Assembly: GCA_031002005.1 (NCBI GenBank)
Contig: CM061921.1
Span: forward strand, 128,882,036 to 128,946,035
DNA from: Vandiemenella viatica
Taxonomy: Eukaryota; Arthropoda; Insecta; Orthoptera; Morabidae
Direction of reading: 5' to 3'
DNA: 64,000 bases
Made by a program: the position numbers and the translations under genes
The notes under the pieces: model-generated
Database searches by the model: none
Seen by the model: only the letters and a program-made list of their open reading frames with translations
Told to the model about the DNA's origin: nothing
In this document: piece after piece, positions 35,123-46,493 of the stretch
How the letters are laid out: every line of letters begins with the position of its first letter
Position numbering within the stretch: position 1 is the first letter of the stretch

Positions 35123-36531
35123 AAATAAGAACTCCGTGAATTCATTGTCCCAGGAATGGGAAACTTTATATACACATTCCTGGGGTCAGATACAACACAT
35201 GATCACACAGACAGAACCATAGGCACATAGACACAGGCAACAGAGCATGCACAATGTCGGCACTAGTACCGGGTATATCCACCTTTCGCAGCAATGCAGG
35301 CTGCAATTCTCCCATGGAGACGATCGTAGAGGTGCTGGATGTAGTCCTGTGGAACGGCATGCCAAGCCATTTCCACCTGGCGTCTCAGCTGGACCAGCGT
35401 TCGTGCTGGACGTGCAGACCGCGTGAGACGACGTTTCATCCAGTCCCAAACATGCTCAATGGTTGACAGATCCGGAGATCTCGCTGGCCAGGGTAGTTGA
35501 CTTACACCTTCTAGAGCACGTTGGGTGGCACGGGATACATGTGGACATGCATTGTCCTATTGGAACAGCATGTTCCCTTGCCGGTCTAGGAATGGTAGAA
35601 CGATGGGTTCGATGACGGTTTGAATGTACCGTGCACTGTTCAGTGTCCCCTCGACGATCACCAGAGGTGTACGGCCATTGTAGGAGATCGCTCCCCACAC
35701 CATGATGCCGGGTGTTGGCCCTGTGTGCCTCGGTCGTATGCAGTCCTGATTGTGGCGCTCACCTGCACGGCGCCAAACACGCATACGACCATCATTGGCA
35801 CCAAGGCAGAAGCGACTCTCATCACTGAAGACGACACGTCTCCATTCGTCCCTCCATACACGCCTGTCGCGACACCACTGGAGACGGGCTGCACGATGTT
35901 GGGGCGTGAGCGGAAGACGACCTAACGGTGCGCGGGACCGTAGCCCAGCTTCATGGAGACGGTTGCGAATGGTCCTCTCTGATACCCCAGGAGCAACAGT
36001 GTCCCTAATTTGCCTGGAAATGGCGGTGCGGTCCCCTACGTCACTGCGTAGGATGCGACGGTCTTGGCGTGCGTCCGTGCGTCGCTGCTGTCCGGACCCA
36101 GGTCGACGGGCACGTGCACCTTCCGCCGACCACTGGCGACAACATCGATGTACTGTGGAGACCTCGCGCCCCACATGTTGAGCAATTCGGAGGTACGTCC
36201 ACCCGGCCTCCCGCATGCCCACTATACGCCCTCGCTCAAAGTCCGTCAACTGCACATACGGTTCACGTACACGCTGTCGCGGCATGCTACCAGTGTTAAA
36301 GACTGAGATGGAGCTCCGTATGCCACGGCAAACTGGCTGACACTGACTGCGGCGATGCCCAACCGCTGCGCAGCTAGCGCCCTTCGACGGCCAACACTGC
36401 TGTTCCTGGTGTGTCCGCTGTGCCGTGCGTTTGATCATTGCTTGTACAGCCCTCTCGTAGTGTCCGGAGCAAGTATGGTGGGTCTTACACACCGGCGTCA
36501 ATGTGTTCTTATTTCAATTTCCAGGAGTGTA
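35123..36531 (-). mobile_element. Tc1-like transposon with a truncated left end
   Basis: The right inverted repeat ends at a TA near 36530 (minus strand TACACTCCTGGAAATTGAAA, then TAAGAAC). The matching left repeat is present only from AAATAAGAAC inward; the outermost part at the left (before 35123) is replaced by unrelated sequence. The right end is inserted in the LINE at 36532-38091, whose frame stops exactly where the transposon starts. The sequence left of the element does not continue that LINE, so the left junction has been rearranged. Confidence 0.85.
35263..36285 (-). pseudogene. Tc1-like transposase, full length with a single stop codon
   Basis: From ATG at 36285 (MPRQRVREPYVQLTDFERGR) the frame runs 341 codons to TAG at 35263-35265 without a frameshift. 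Paired helix-turn-helix motifs come first (WTYLRIAQHVGREVSTVHRC, and later QIRDTVAPGVSERTIRNRLH). The DDE core follows: Asp in VVFSDESRFCLG, GIMVWGAISYNG, Asp in the DNACPHVSRATQ segment, and Glu in SPDLSTIEHVWDW, with 32 residues between the last two by my count. The only lesion is an in-frame TAG at 35557-35559 (codon 243), directly before the second catalytic Asp, where Tc1 family members usually have Gln. Length and integrity suggest recent activity. Confidence 0.93.
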
Positions 36532-37162
36532 CATACTTGCTATTACTACTTTTCACTAGATGCACGGCCTTATTTATGGCATCTTCGGTCGACCTACCCG
36601 CTCTGAAACCAAACTGATGTACACTCATACCATACTTTTTCCTGTGTTCCTGTAGTTTCCATACTAAAAATTTTTCCTGCACTTTTCCAAGCACATTTAG
36701 CAGACAGATCGGCCGGTAGGATTTAGGATTTAATGGACCCTTATCGTTCCCCTTCTTTAGGATCACCACTTCACTCTGCTTCCAGATATTTGGAACCCTG
36801 CCTTGCTGAAGGCATTTATTAAACAGTATGCAGAGTGGTGAAGCCAACTGGACCAGTAATGCCTGGAGCACTTCAGCAGCGATTCCGTCTGGTCCAGGTG
36901 TCTTTTTCCGCGACATGGCGTTAATCGCTTTAATTACTTCGTCTGGTGTCACATCATCCGCTAATGTAGCTGAGATATAAATTTCATTGTGACCTTTACG
37001 GAGATTTTCTTGCTCTAAACTTTCACCTACTGCCTTATCGTCGGGTAATAGTACTTTTAACAGTTCCTCAGCTGTTGATTTGTTCGTTCTTGGCGGTCTT
37101 ATGGCAGGCTTGTATGTGGGGTATCCTTTCCAGGAGGCAGCGTGGACTCCTTGGCAGTTCAC
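36532..37162 (-). pseudogene. Gag zinc-knuckle end fused to a reverse-transcriptase start
   Basis: The open frame starts in the last zinc knuckle (VNCQGVHAASWKGYPTYKP) and passes in about 50 residues to reverse transcriptase. RT motifs are AMSRKKTPGPDGIAAEVLQA, LYILFNKCLQ-like, VVILKKGN, NPKSYRPICLLNVLGK and HQFGFRAGRSTEDAINKAVH. In intact jockey/R1 elements, Gag is a separate ORF and an endonuclease of about 220 residues precedes RT; both the ORF boundary and the endonuclease are absent here. An internal deletion that happens to keep the frame is the simplest reading. The frame ends at the Tc1 insertion. Confidence 0.7.
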
Positions 37163-37471
37163 ACACTTGGCTCTTGTTTGTTCAGGTAGTTTGCATTGTT
37201 TCGTGGGGTGGTATTGGGCGCACTTTGTGCATCGGTATTGAAGATTTCAGTAATTTGGAGTGTGCTCAATTCTTTGACATCTTATGCATTGATGTGGTCC
37301 TTCTTTATCCCTGTATCTTTCAACAGTCACTCTAGTATAGAGGATTGTTGGTTCGTTATATATCTTCTCTGATACCGGTCCGGGTGTCAGTGTTATCTGG
37401 TACACAGCCAGTGGTGTAAGCCCTTAAGTGGCCACGTTTTTTTTCCCCTGAATCGATTTACCCCTTGAATG

Positions 37472-37743
37472 GGGTAGCCTTTCTATCGTAATTCTTCTTC
37501 AGGGTCTGCTGTCTCCACTGTTGGTGGCAAGCCTTTGACCACCACTTTCAATGGCCGGTCCTTTGGTAGTTGATAGGTGTAGAATAGTATCTGGTTTTCC
37601 TTAAAAAAAAATATCTCCCTGTAAACAACTTTGAGGTTCCCTATCAGCTTTTCTTTGATTACTTGGTTCATCTAGATGTAGTCTCGTACGACTTCTATTA
37701 CGATCGGAGGGAGGGTTTCTTTGCTTTCAGTCGTGGGTGCCAT
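37472..37743 (-). pseudogene. LINE Gag, pre-C2HC region
   Basis: From an ATG at 37743 the minus strand reads MAPTTESKETLPPIVIEVVR, meets a TAG, then continues in the same frame MNQVIKEKLIGNLKVVYREI, YTYQLPKDRPLKVVVKGLPP and ADPEEELR. The KVVVKGLPP block is typical of the pre-C2HC domain just before the zinc knuckles in insect LINE Gag proteins. It is broken beyond this point. Confidence 0.65.
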
Positions 37744-38317
37744 TGTGTGCGGTGCTGGCGCGTCTTTACTTGCTCTGGTTTCTTCGTCGTGCTGTTCCAG
37801 TGGTGCTTGTAGTTATTTCCTGGGTTGCTCGGGCTAGTTGGTCTTGTTCATCATTTTGTTGCTTATTTTCCTTTTGCTCCAACCTCTTTGAATTTGGTTT
37901 TGTCTGCCGCTGCCAGGTCTTGTTGTTATAGTAACGTGCCCGTTTCCGTATTCTATCATTGAAACATCAGACCCACACTCGCGTTGCCTTGCTGGTCGTC
38001 CTAGTCGCGGCGCGCTGTTTCCTCGCTCGACATCCGCACTCGGAGCTGTGTGCGCACCTCGCGCTGACAGCAAGATGGCAATCATAAGCACGAGAGTAGC
38101 GATAAGGCATAACGTTTATATCCAGGTGACAATATTTTAAACCAATAACTTAAGCTGGATCTTGTTTTGGGGAAAACGCAGAGATATGTGACTACTTACC
38201 ATAATAACAATAATGTAAATAGTAAGTTGCAAAGAATCAGTAAATGCTTTAAATTAGAATCACGTTAAATGTTATGTAGTAAGTTTGTAAACTAAATGTA
38301 AATTTCAACACGGATTC

Positions 38318-38358
38318 GTCGCTGATGATACCTCGATAAGAGGCGAAACGCGTACGGC
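38318..38358 (+). ncRNA. Hammerhead-ribozyme-like fold (type I, minimal stem III)
   Basis: The plus strand has all the conserved hammerhead core pieces in order. CTGATGA is at 38322-38328. A stem II hairpin CCTC-GATAA-GAGG follows (38331-38334 with 38340-38343). GAAAC is at 38345-38349, then ACGCGT and GTA, the predicted cleavage site being after A 38354. Stem I forms between GTCG (38318-38321) and CGGC (38355-38358) with one G-U pair. The very short stem III (ACGCGU) is the form described in Penelope-like and other retroelement hammerheads. The base next to stem II departs from consensus: TA where a single G pairing with C 38344 would be expected, so activity is uncertain. Confidence 0.55.
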
Positions 38359-38606
38359 TTCAGACCATATAAAAATAGTGTCATTTGCGTTCTTTATTAT
38401 CATTTTATTTACTGAGCAACTACGGAAATGGGGCCTGCAATAAAACATTGTATAAATATTTATGTTTAGTATAAAATACATTTATACAAGTATAAAGTTG
38501 AAATTAAAAATTTCTGAGTATTTTAAAGATTTTGGATGGGACTAAGTTACTGACTTCTTTTGGGTGGCTTTCAGGTGGTCTATTAGTTCAGATTATAATT
38601 AATGTT

Positions 38607-38909
38607 AGAGCGCTCTGGTAGCTCAGTGGTTAAGGTGTCTGACAGAGGAGCGAAAGGTACCAGGTTCGAAACCCTGTCTCGGCGGGGTTTTTCATAGGCC
38701 CTTATCCCGGCCTTCACCTCTGGCGCAGCTTGCTGTGTAAAGTGAAGTACATTAGAACGCTTCCTGTGGGTGGGATTCCACGTTAAACTGTAGGTCCCCT
38801 ATACCCGGTAAGTTGGCCGGGTTAGGTTAAGGCGGCTACGACAGGGGCGGAATGCGCAGCCAATAGAAACCCTGTCACCAGGTCATTCCGACCAAACAGA
38901 ATCAGTATT
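38607..38909 (+). mobile_element. tRNA-derived SINE of a second family, 13-bp target duplication
   Basis: The head has A box TGGTAGCTCAGTGGTTAAGG and B box GGTTCGAAACC, followed by an unrelated body (GGTGGGATTCCACGTTAAAC, GTTGGCCGGGTTAGGTTAAG). Flanking direct repeats TATAATTAATGTT are at 38594-38606 and 38910-38922. The acceptor stem does not pair, so it is not a tRNA gene. Confidence 0.88.
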
Positions 38910-38922
38910 TATAATTAATGTT

Positions 38923-41175
38923 GGCTAGGTTATATTGTCTGTCAATACCGGTCATGTTTCCCATTGTGAGTCAGTGAATAATGAAGTTTCCTTTTATGTG
39001 GGGGGAAGCAAATCTTGGGTGGTCTGGATGCATACTATTAGTCCCATTGTGAGCAGAGGGTGAGTGTAAGTTTACAACAGAAACCACTAATCAACCCGTC
39101 GAAACCTTCGCATGCAGAAATTAATAATTCCACTGTTGTAATCCACATTGTAGGCCTACATCAGTGTGTCCTTGCCATTATATCTCTTTGGAAAATAAAC
39201 GCAATCTGTCGGTAAGCCTGACATACGGATATCACACGGTTAAAAATTTAATTTAGGCACTTATAAACCAATTAAGGAATTACTAGATTATAATTTCGTC
39301 AAGATACACCAGTCATTCTTATCTTTGAGGCGTACATAAGTGATAATGTAAATTTTTCGTTGACAGAATACGGAACTCGATCGATGACTCATTTGCCTGT
39401 TAACAGCCATTTATGTGTAAAAAGAGCATTTGGATGCTGAGACGTTTAACGGCATCGTGAAGTGAATACATTATGAGATTAGAAAGCGCTGCTTCGCCGT
39501 ACAAGTAACGGCCCTCAATATCTGCATCTGATTTTGAGGTTCTTAACATGTAGTTTCATAACTTACAAACTCTCCTAGGATCAGTTATTCAGTCAGATAT
39601 TATCATAAAAAGAAAGAATGATGAATAGAAGAAGCATATTTTAGGTGATTTCAAGAAACTGTCTTACACTAGTTGTGAACTAAACGTTTCTGACTGAAGA
39701 TATTCGTATAGTTTAATGTCGTAAGAATTATTTAAAAGTACATACTGAATAATGACAGTTCTGTGGTATGTATTCTTATGATTCCGGGCGTTGGTGGTTA
39801 CCATGGTGTGGGTGGCTGTGAGAGGGTGAATGAAACAAGACCGATGAATCGCCTTCAACAGTGTCACTCCATACACACTGCGGCTCAACCCAGGACTTGT
39901 TAGGAAGTGTGCGCCCCATTAGGACATGGAAAAGCCGCAGCGGGGTGGGCTAATTTACTTCAACTTTGCTTTAACAGCTTGAAGATACGGTTTAAGATTT
40001 TTGTACTACTTCCTATATCCTTGGAACTTTTTCTGGCACTTTTTTGTTTTCTCACGGAACTCATAGTGGCCTTCCATCCACGTTTTAGTAAGTACGCAGA
40101 AACTACCCAACACTTATAAAACTGAACGATTATTCAGAACTGCAGTTGTCTGACTGTTTCTTCACTTCGAGCAAGTAAAACAATTTTCTCAATTTCTACT
40201 TTTCTTCTGTTAAGTATTTAGTTAAAGCTGCCAGTTGAGATTGGATCTCGAGTATTGAATAGACGAGAGTTTTTTCTCACTCCTCAGCTGCGGATTACGG
40301 TGAAAGTTTACAGTTGCGAGAGGCAGAAGAACTACGTTTACGGAGAAATTTTCATCTGGTGGAGTGAAAATGTTCTTTTATTCCTGTTTGCAGCCAGAAT
40401 TATTGCATCACTGTGAAGAATCTTGCAATGTTTTAAATTATTTCGTTAAACATAGAGGACGAGTGCCAGAAAACTACGTAAAAGGAGACAGAATGAATTA
40501 TACACAACACGAAGTTTTCTTTTTTGAAAGTTTCGTGAGAAAATATTTGTTTGTAGTTAGTTTGTCTGGCAATCAAAACGTAGTAAGAGACATAACTCGC
40601 AATTAATATTGTCCCACTAATCTGTTTTAGTTATATGAGACATGAGAACATTGACTTCAGATTTCACATTTTTTCCTCAATCCATTGAAAATCGGGACTA
40701 TTCGTAGAGTGATCGTGACAAGATTTTTATCCATTTCCATGTTTCGTTTTTCTCTGACATACAAAATTTTTGATCATCCTAACACGTTGTTTAATTACGG
40801 TAATGAAGATTTAAATAAATAAATTAACGATACCCATGGTAACTGCTACCCATCCCTCGCACTGTTTCTTCTAAATCTCTTGGGTATCGCACGGATGAAT
40901 GTTATACTCCCTGCATCCCAATTTTCGCACAACGTTAGTGTTAAAACTACAGACGATGCGGAATGATAGCAGAAACAAATTTATTCCATTACGCTTATGA
41001 TTATTCCTAGCACCTTGGAGCCCGAAGAAATTTTCGTCCTCTATCTGTAATGTTAGGAACTCCATAGCGACTATGGTACACAGAGGGACCCAAATAGAAA
41101 TAAACTATGAGAGCGATGAAATCTTCAATTAAAATTCCGTAACTTGTTTCATGAATAAATCAGTTAATGCTGCGA
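38923..41175. other. Intergenic, nothing recognised
   Basis: No gene or bounded repeat recognised. Frames at 39907-40119 and 40364-40606 have ordinary composition for chance frames and no family resemblance. Confidence 0.5.
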
Positions 41176-41430
41176 CTACCGTGTGTGGTTGGTGAGTGGT
41201 AACGCTCTGGTCTCGCATTCGTGATGACGCAGGTTCGAATACCCGTTAGGCCATACAGATTTGGGTTCTCCATGGTTTCCCCAAATCACTACGGGTGAAT
41301 TCTGGGATGGTTCCTTCAAAAGATTATGTCCAAATTCCTTCCGTTCCTTGCTCCCAGTCTTTTCCCGCCTCTAATGACATCGAAATCGACTCCGACGAGG
41401 TGTAAAGTCAGGATATAAACATTGCGTCTT
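41176..41430 (+). mobile_element. tRNA-derived SINE (copy 2 of the 23.8-kb family), different tail
   Basis: It shares the head (GGTAACGCTCTGGTCTCGCA, B box GGTTCGAATACC) and body (CAGATTTGGGTTCTCCATGG, TTCCCCAAATCACT) with 23827-24079. After the shared CTCTAATGAC it diverges into ATCGAAATCGACTCCGACG instead of the poly-A-bearing tail of copy 1. Target duplications were not evident. Confidence 0.8.
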
Positions 41431-42762
41431 CTACAATTCGCTTGTTTTCAGTGGCCACCTTATTCACTTTTATCACTTTTACGTATTCATCAAAACTTAC
41501 GTTTGTTTCGAGTACACATTTCTGTAATTTGAGTTATGGTGTGTATTTAGTACGATTTTCTAATTATATAATTATTTTTTAAGTGTCGCACACATTATCT
41601 GAACTACACGGTTACAGCTTTTTGTCGCGGTTTCATTATTCCCATTTTCTGTATTTGCAGATAAAGTAATTGTGACAATTTTCAATTTGTGGCTGAAAAT
41701 TTGATTATTCGTTGATATGAAACTAATGTTATCGTAATTTTAACGATCGCGTACCTGTTTATTTAACAGCTATTAAAAGGAAATTGTATATCCTTTGACT
41801 TATTGTTGTTTTGGCCGCTGCCTCAATGAGTTTCTTTGACGAAAGCCACCTGCTTACATGTGCCGCTCAGGCTTTCGATTAATCCCTCTTCTCCTTGTTA
41901 TTATTTCGACTAAAGGTAAAAAAAAAGTTTTAATTAAATTTTCACAGGTGTATCGACGAATTGTGTTGTAGGAACACCATACTTCGACGGCTGCCTCCGC
42001 CGTCTTCCTCACGTGTGTAATTTCGTGTGTTTGCAATGAAATCCGAAGATACAACCTACGAGGATTTCACTGCAATCATTTGCCGAGAAAGTCTCCTTTC
42101 TTACTAAAAAATAATAATTTCCACTCTAAAAACGTCGTTACGCCACGTAAGTAAATCTGAAATACTTGACAGTTTACGTGTTGGTGAGTAGTTTCTTTTA
42201 ATAACATTGAATCAACTGTAATATCAATCAAGGAATCAGTAGATATAATAATGAATCACGCAAAAAAAAGGCCAAGTCTCGTGCTTGTGCAGTGACAAAA
42301 AGTTATGAGATCTTGTTCTGAGCCAAGTCTACACTTTACAGAGTATATTCACATCACTTTGTGAAATGGAATGCTTTTCTCGGTGTTATGGAACGTTTAT
42401 TTAGATTTAAAACGAAAAAAAAACTCTAGTAACTTGGCCATTACGCAAATCATATTTTTAAACTTATGTGATGTATTGTAAGGCATATAATATGACCTAA
42501 GACTCAATATTTTATATTTTTATTATTTATTTAATAATTGGTTTAGATTAAAAAACTAAAATGTAAAACCTCGAAATACACTTGAGACACCCTAAACAGT
42601 TTTAATGTCATTTTGCCAATCAAAATATTGTCAACTGTTAATTTTTATCATTTAACATAAAAAAATATTTATTAATTTAATTATTATTTGATTTACTAAC
42701 GTTTTAAGTAGCTATGTTTTAAATATATGCGTTAAAAAACTGTTTGTACCAATGCCGCACGG

Positions 42763-42794
42763 ATCCCGCGGGATTGGCGCAAATCCCGCGGGAT
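42763..42794. repeat. Perfect 12-bp palindrome ATCCCGCGGGAT, twice, 20 bp apart
   Basis: ATCCCGCGGGAT occurs at 42763-42774 and 42783-42794, and a half site TGCGGGATTGCAATCC follows at about 42803-42818. CG-rich palindromes are conspicuous in this AT-rich DNA. They may be the subterminal part of a DNA transposon whose other end I could not find. Confidence 0.7.
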
Positions 42795-43253
42795 TGAAAA
42801 CACTGCGGGATTGCAATCCTTAGCTGGCGGTGTCGTGTGAAGGATTGAAAGGATAAGCCTGTACAGTGTGAATAGTGGCGTCCATAGAAGTGATTCTTTC
42901 CACTTAAAATTCCTGAACATGGCTTGTAGCCATAATATTACATTTAACTGTTATATAAATATTCGAATTAGTAACTGAGTGTTAATTAATTTAGAAATTG
43001 ACCCACAGATGGTAACAATATGATTAATTAATTAAATTGAGGATCGATAAGTGTGCTTGAAATGATTGTCTCAAGAGATGTAAGATTAATATATGTCATA
43101 ACCTGACAAAATACTCTTATAACACATGGGCCACAGACATAATGTGAATAAACAATCAAAATTATATCCAAACAAGGCCTTTTCCCTACATGATTGGCCA
43201 CTTAAAATAAGTAATTAAATAATAAAGGGCTCAAATATCCTTATATACCGTCC

Positions 43254-43255
<2 letters not shown>

Positions 43256-43308
<53 letters not shown>
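43256..43308 (+). repeat. (TTTA)n microsatellite followed by poly-T
   Basis: About six TTTA units, then a run of about 28 T. It may be the tail of a minus-strand retroposon, but no body was recognised. Confidence 0.85.
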
Positions 43309-43313
<5 letters not shown>

Positions 43314-45159
43314 AACAAATATTCACAGTTGGAAGCAGGACACATAATAGAATTACTCATTGAATGTTAATTTCTTTTTCATCACTCACAGAAGCAACTA
43401 AGTTAAACTTCGATATAAAAATACCACGGAAAATTAATTAGTTTATGGTTCAACATTAGAGACTTTTATCAGCTTATCGGGCAAAATTATTTGCTCAAGG
43501 TGGTTGTTCGGCAGTAAGGGTTGTAGTGCAAACATCGCTGTGGAAAATTAGGCAATGTGTTCACTATCTGGTCGGCTTTGACGTAGTCAGCAAACTCAGA
43601 CATCATAGACTCCCAGCACGCTGAATTTATGCAGCTGATCCCGTGACTTGGTGTAAAGACAGTAATCAATTATTTCCGGTCGCGTAAAATGCTTCCGGCG
43701 TTTGGCTAATCTCGTGTCCGGCTGCAAGTGAAGGCACAAACCATTCAGACCAAATACCTCGATAACCCTCTCTCTCCTTCATTTATAACCTCTGGTCGGT
43801 GATACCCTTTCTGGGCGCCTTTGTCTTTGTCTAACAACTTCCTTGCAGTTCCCGCCTCTCTCCCCGTAGGTGGACATGTAACAACATTATACATAAAATA
43901 GTAACTACCATGCTACCGGGTAAATCACCTGCCCCTCTAAACACTCTCAGAATCATACACCTTTCCTTTGACTCGGTTAACTGATTGAATTGTCGCGTTC
44001 CAACGAATTTCGTGACTCGTCAGAGTTTTCATTCTCACTTTGGTTTGGTTTTCTGTTTCTATTATTCAGTGGCCGCGACCTTAATTCGGCGTATCTTGAC
44101 GTATCGGCGTGAGAGGTCGTATATCTGCCATTTCAAACATTCAGGAAGTCGCTGTCCTATTGTGTGTCTCTTTCATCTTTCGTTTCGGTCTGAACAGAAA
44201 TTCTTCGAGTTCGCCGTAACAGGCGAAATGGTCGCTGACCTCAATTCTCAGAAACTTCAGTCCAGCACCGTGGAAATATTACGGCAAGCCTGCTTAATGC
44301 ATGTCTTGTTGCGTTGCCGTGATAACTCATTATTATGTTAATGTGGCTATGGGTCATACTACATCCTATACTTGAACAAAATATTACTGGAGTTGAGGGT
44401 GTGTTGTCAAGAGGGTCTTAAAACAAACAAATATTTGTATATTAAAACTAAAGTCATTATCTATTTGTAAACACTTCAATTACTATTGTTCATTTTTGCA
44501 TAGGGTTATTTACCCGTTTGGTTAATTAATCACAATTCCTGTCAGGTTTCAAGAAGTGGGATTAACCATATTCTAATGGTGGTTGGCAAGTAAGTGGCTG
44601 TTAAGTGTTACATGCTGAAGTTAATTGATAGTTTTATATATTTTGAAACATAAAACAATGTTAATTATTCTTTAAAGGAATTAGTCATTTTATTCATTTT
44701 TCGCGGGCGCTAATTCTAATATAAATTTTGTAGTATAGATTTTAAGAGTAAGAAAGGCAGCTTGTTTCCGAGCCAGTGCAACGGTGTGAGAATACACCGC
44801 TTCTACATGACACCGGCAGCAAGACCGCTGGTCTTTCAATCCTTACTGTGAGAAAGTCAAACAGCACGGCTGGTACACGAGGAACATATATGATGTACAT
44901 CCTATAAACACGTGAAGTACACGCCTGTACGGCATGATATACAGCCAATGAGAAGAGAGTATTCTCCACTTTCAAGGCCGGGGACGCTTCTCGGAGCGTA
45001 CATTGCTAGACACTCCGCGATGTGAAATTTCATTGCTACCCAAGTTGGCCATTTTGGGTGTTTTTCTATCAATTTCCCTCTGCTGGCTCAGAAGCATCTG
45101 CCATTACTTTAACTCTATGGTTCACTATTGCTATTATCGGAAAACATCCGATTCATGTA

Positions 45160-46491
45160 CGAGGCGCGTCCAGAAAGTAAGTTCCGTTTGGTAATATAAT
45201 GAAATTGTACACAGATACAGAAGAAATTTTTATTGCACAAAATTCTACAACTCTTAAACTACTTTTCCACATAACTGCCGAAATTTTGCAGGCATTTGTC
45301 ATAGCGTGGCACCAGGTTTTGTATACCTTCATCATAGAAATCTGCCGCCTGTGTCTTGAACCAGTTGGAAACAGTTTCTTTCAGCTCGTCGTCATTGGTG
45401 AAGTGATGACCGCCAAGGAAAGACTTGAGATGTAAGAACAGATGAAAGTCGCTAGGAGCGAGGTCAGGGCTGTACGGAGGATGGTAAAAACACGTCCCAG
45501 CCAAATCCCTGTACGAGGTTTTTCGTCACGTTTGCAGTGTGTGGTCGTGCGTTGTCATGAAGCAAAACAACACCTTTTGACAGCAGTCCCCGGCGCTTAT
45601 TCTGAATTGCATGGCGCAATTTCCGAAGTGTCTCGCAATAAGCATCTGCTTTGATTGTTTGACCACGCGGTAAGAAGTCTATGAGTAGGATGCCTTTCCA
45701 TTCCCAGAACACTGTTCACATCATTTTCCGAGGTGTCATGATTTGCTTCGGCTTAACCTTTGGTGGGGATGAAGTGTGCCTCCATTCAATTGATTGCCGC
45801 TTACTCTCAGGGGTGTCGTAAGAAACCCACGTTTCATCTCCTGTGACTATCCGTCTCAGAAATTCTTCGCCGCTTTCAGCATAACGGGTCAAAAACTCAA
45901 GTGCACTACCCATCAGTTGTGTTTTGTGATGCTCAGTGAGAATCTTTGGTACCCAACGTGAGCAAAGCTTACGGAATTTCAGTTGTTTGGTAACAATTTC
46001 ATGCATCAGTGATCGTGAAATTTGGGGGAAGTCCATAGCGAGAGCACTAATTGTAAACCTACGGTTTTCCTGGATCTTGTCATCAATCGCGTGAACCAGT
46101 TCTTCTGTAACCAAAGGTGGACGCCCACTTCGTTCTTCATCGTGCACATCACTACGCCCGCCATTGAACTGTCGGACCCATCTTCTCACCATCGAATCAC
46201 TCGTCGCATTTGGTCCGTAAACATCGCAAATTTGCCGATAAATATCACTTGGTTTCACTTTCCTCGCATTCAGAAACCGAATCACAGACCTGATTTCACA
46301 GGCGGCGGGATTTTCAATCAACGCCGACATTTCAAACATGCACAATAAAGCGTACGTAACTGACAGCGATATCCAAATGGCGCACGTTCTTCCCCTTGAT
46401 ACACATCGTCTACAGCGCATGTGCGGAACTGCAATCGCAGCGCTGCAGCGGAGATAAACTGAAACGGAACTTACTTTCTGGACGCACCTCG
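45160..46491 (-). mobile_element. Mariner element, near full length (1332 bp)
   Basis: TA at 45158-45159 and 46492-46493 flanks inverted repeats starting CGAGGCGCGTCCAGAAAGTA, the same as in the deleted copy at 2832-3511. Length is typical of mariner. The transposase gene is complete in extent but broken. Confidence 0.93.
45259..46330 (-). pseudogene. Mariner transposase, inactivated by a stop and a frameshift
   Basis: The frame starts at ATG 46330 (MSALIENPAACEIRSVIRFL; an alternative ATG lies three codons upstream at 46339). The N-terminal helix-turn-helix spans ARKVKPSDIYRQICDVYGPN to VRRWVRQFNGGRSD. Then come VTGDETWVSYDTPESKRQS (first catalytic Asp), VVLLHDNARPHTANV (second) and PPYSPDLAPSDFHLF (third), the D,D34D pattern of mariner. 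An in-frame TGA at 45716-45718 follows TPRKMM, and a frameshift near 45490 moves GWDVF into the YHPPYSPD frame, which ends at 45259. It therefore cannot make full-length transposase. It retains the core that the 2.8-kb copy has lost. Confidence 0.93.
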
Positions 46492-46493
46492 TA

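Larger units (their letters stand above)
36532..38091 (-). mobile_element. Jockey/R1-like LINE fragment, Gag joined to reverse transcriptase
   Basis: Reading downwards from about 38091, the minus strand has an N-terminal Gag region, then a pre-C2HC segment (RPLKVVVKGLPP at 37483-37671), then zinc-knuckle-like sequence near 37150-37260 with several frame breaks. Reverse transcriptase follows. The 3' part of the element is missing because a Tc1 transposon interrupts it at 36531 and the other side does not resume the LINE. Confidence 0.75.
41431..45159. other. Intergenic, mostly anonymous
   Basis: Contains the doubled palindrome at 42763-42794 and the simple repeat at 43256-43308. The 118-codon frame at 43985-44341 has no recognisable domain, and I cannot say whether it is real. 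Nothing else is supported. Confidence 0.5.

Noticed and set aside
35620..36306. Several plus-strand frames with Arg/Thr-rich translations
   Set aside because: All are shadows of the GC-rich Tc1 transposase on the minus strand.
38610..38690. tRNA gene with GCTCAGTGG A box
   Set aside because: No acceptor-stem pairing, and the unit is bounded by 13-bp direct repeats at 38594 and 38910, so it is a SINE head.
43985..44341. 118-codon plus-strand frame as a gene
   Set aside because: No domain, homology or splice context I recognise, and no codon bias evident; left as anonymous sequence.
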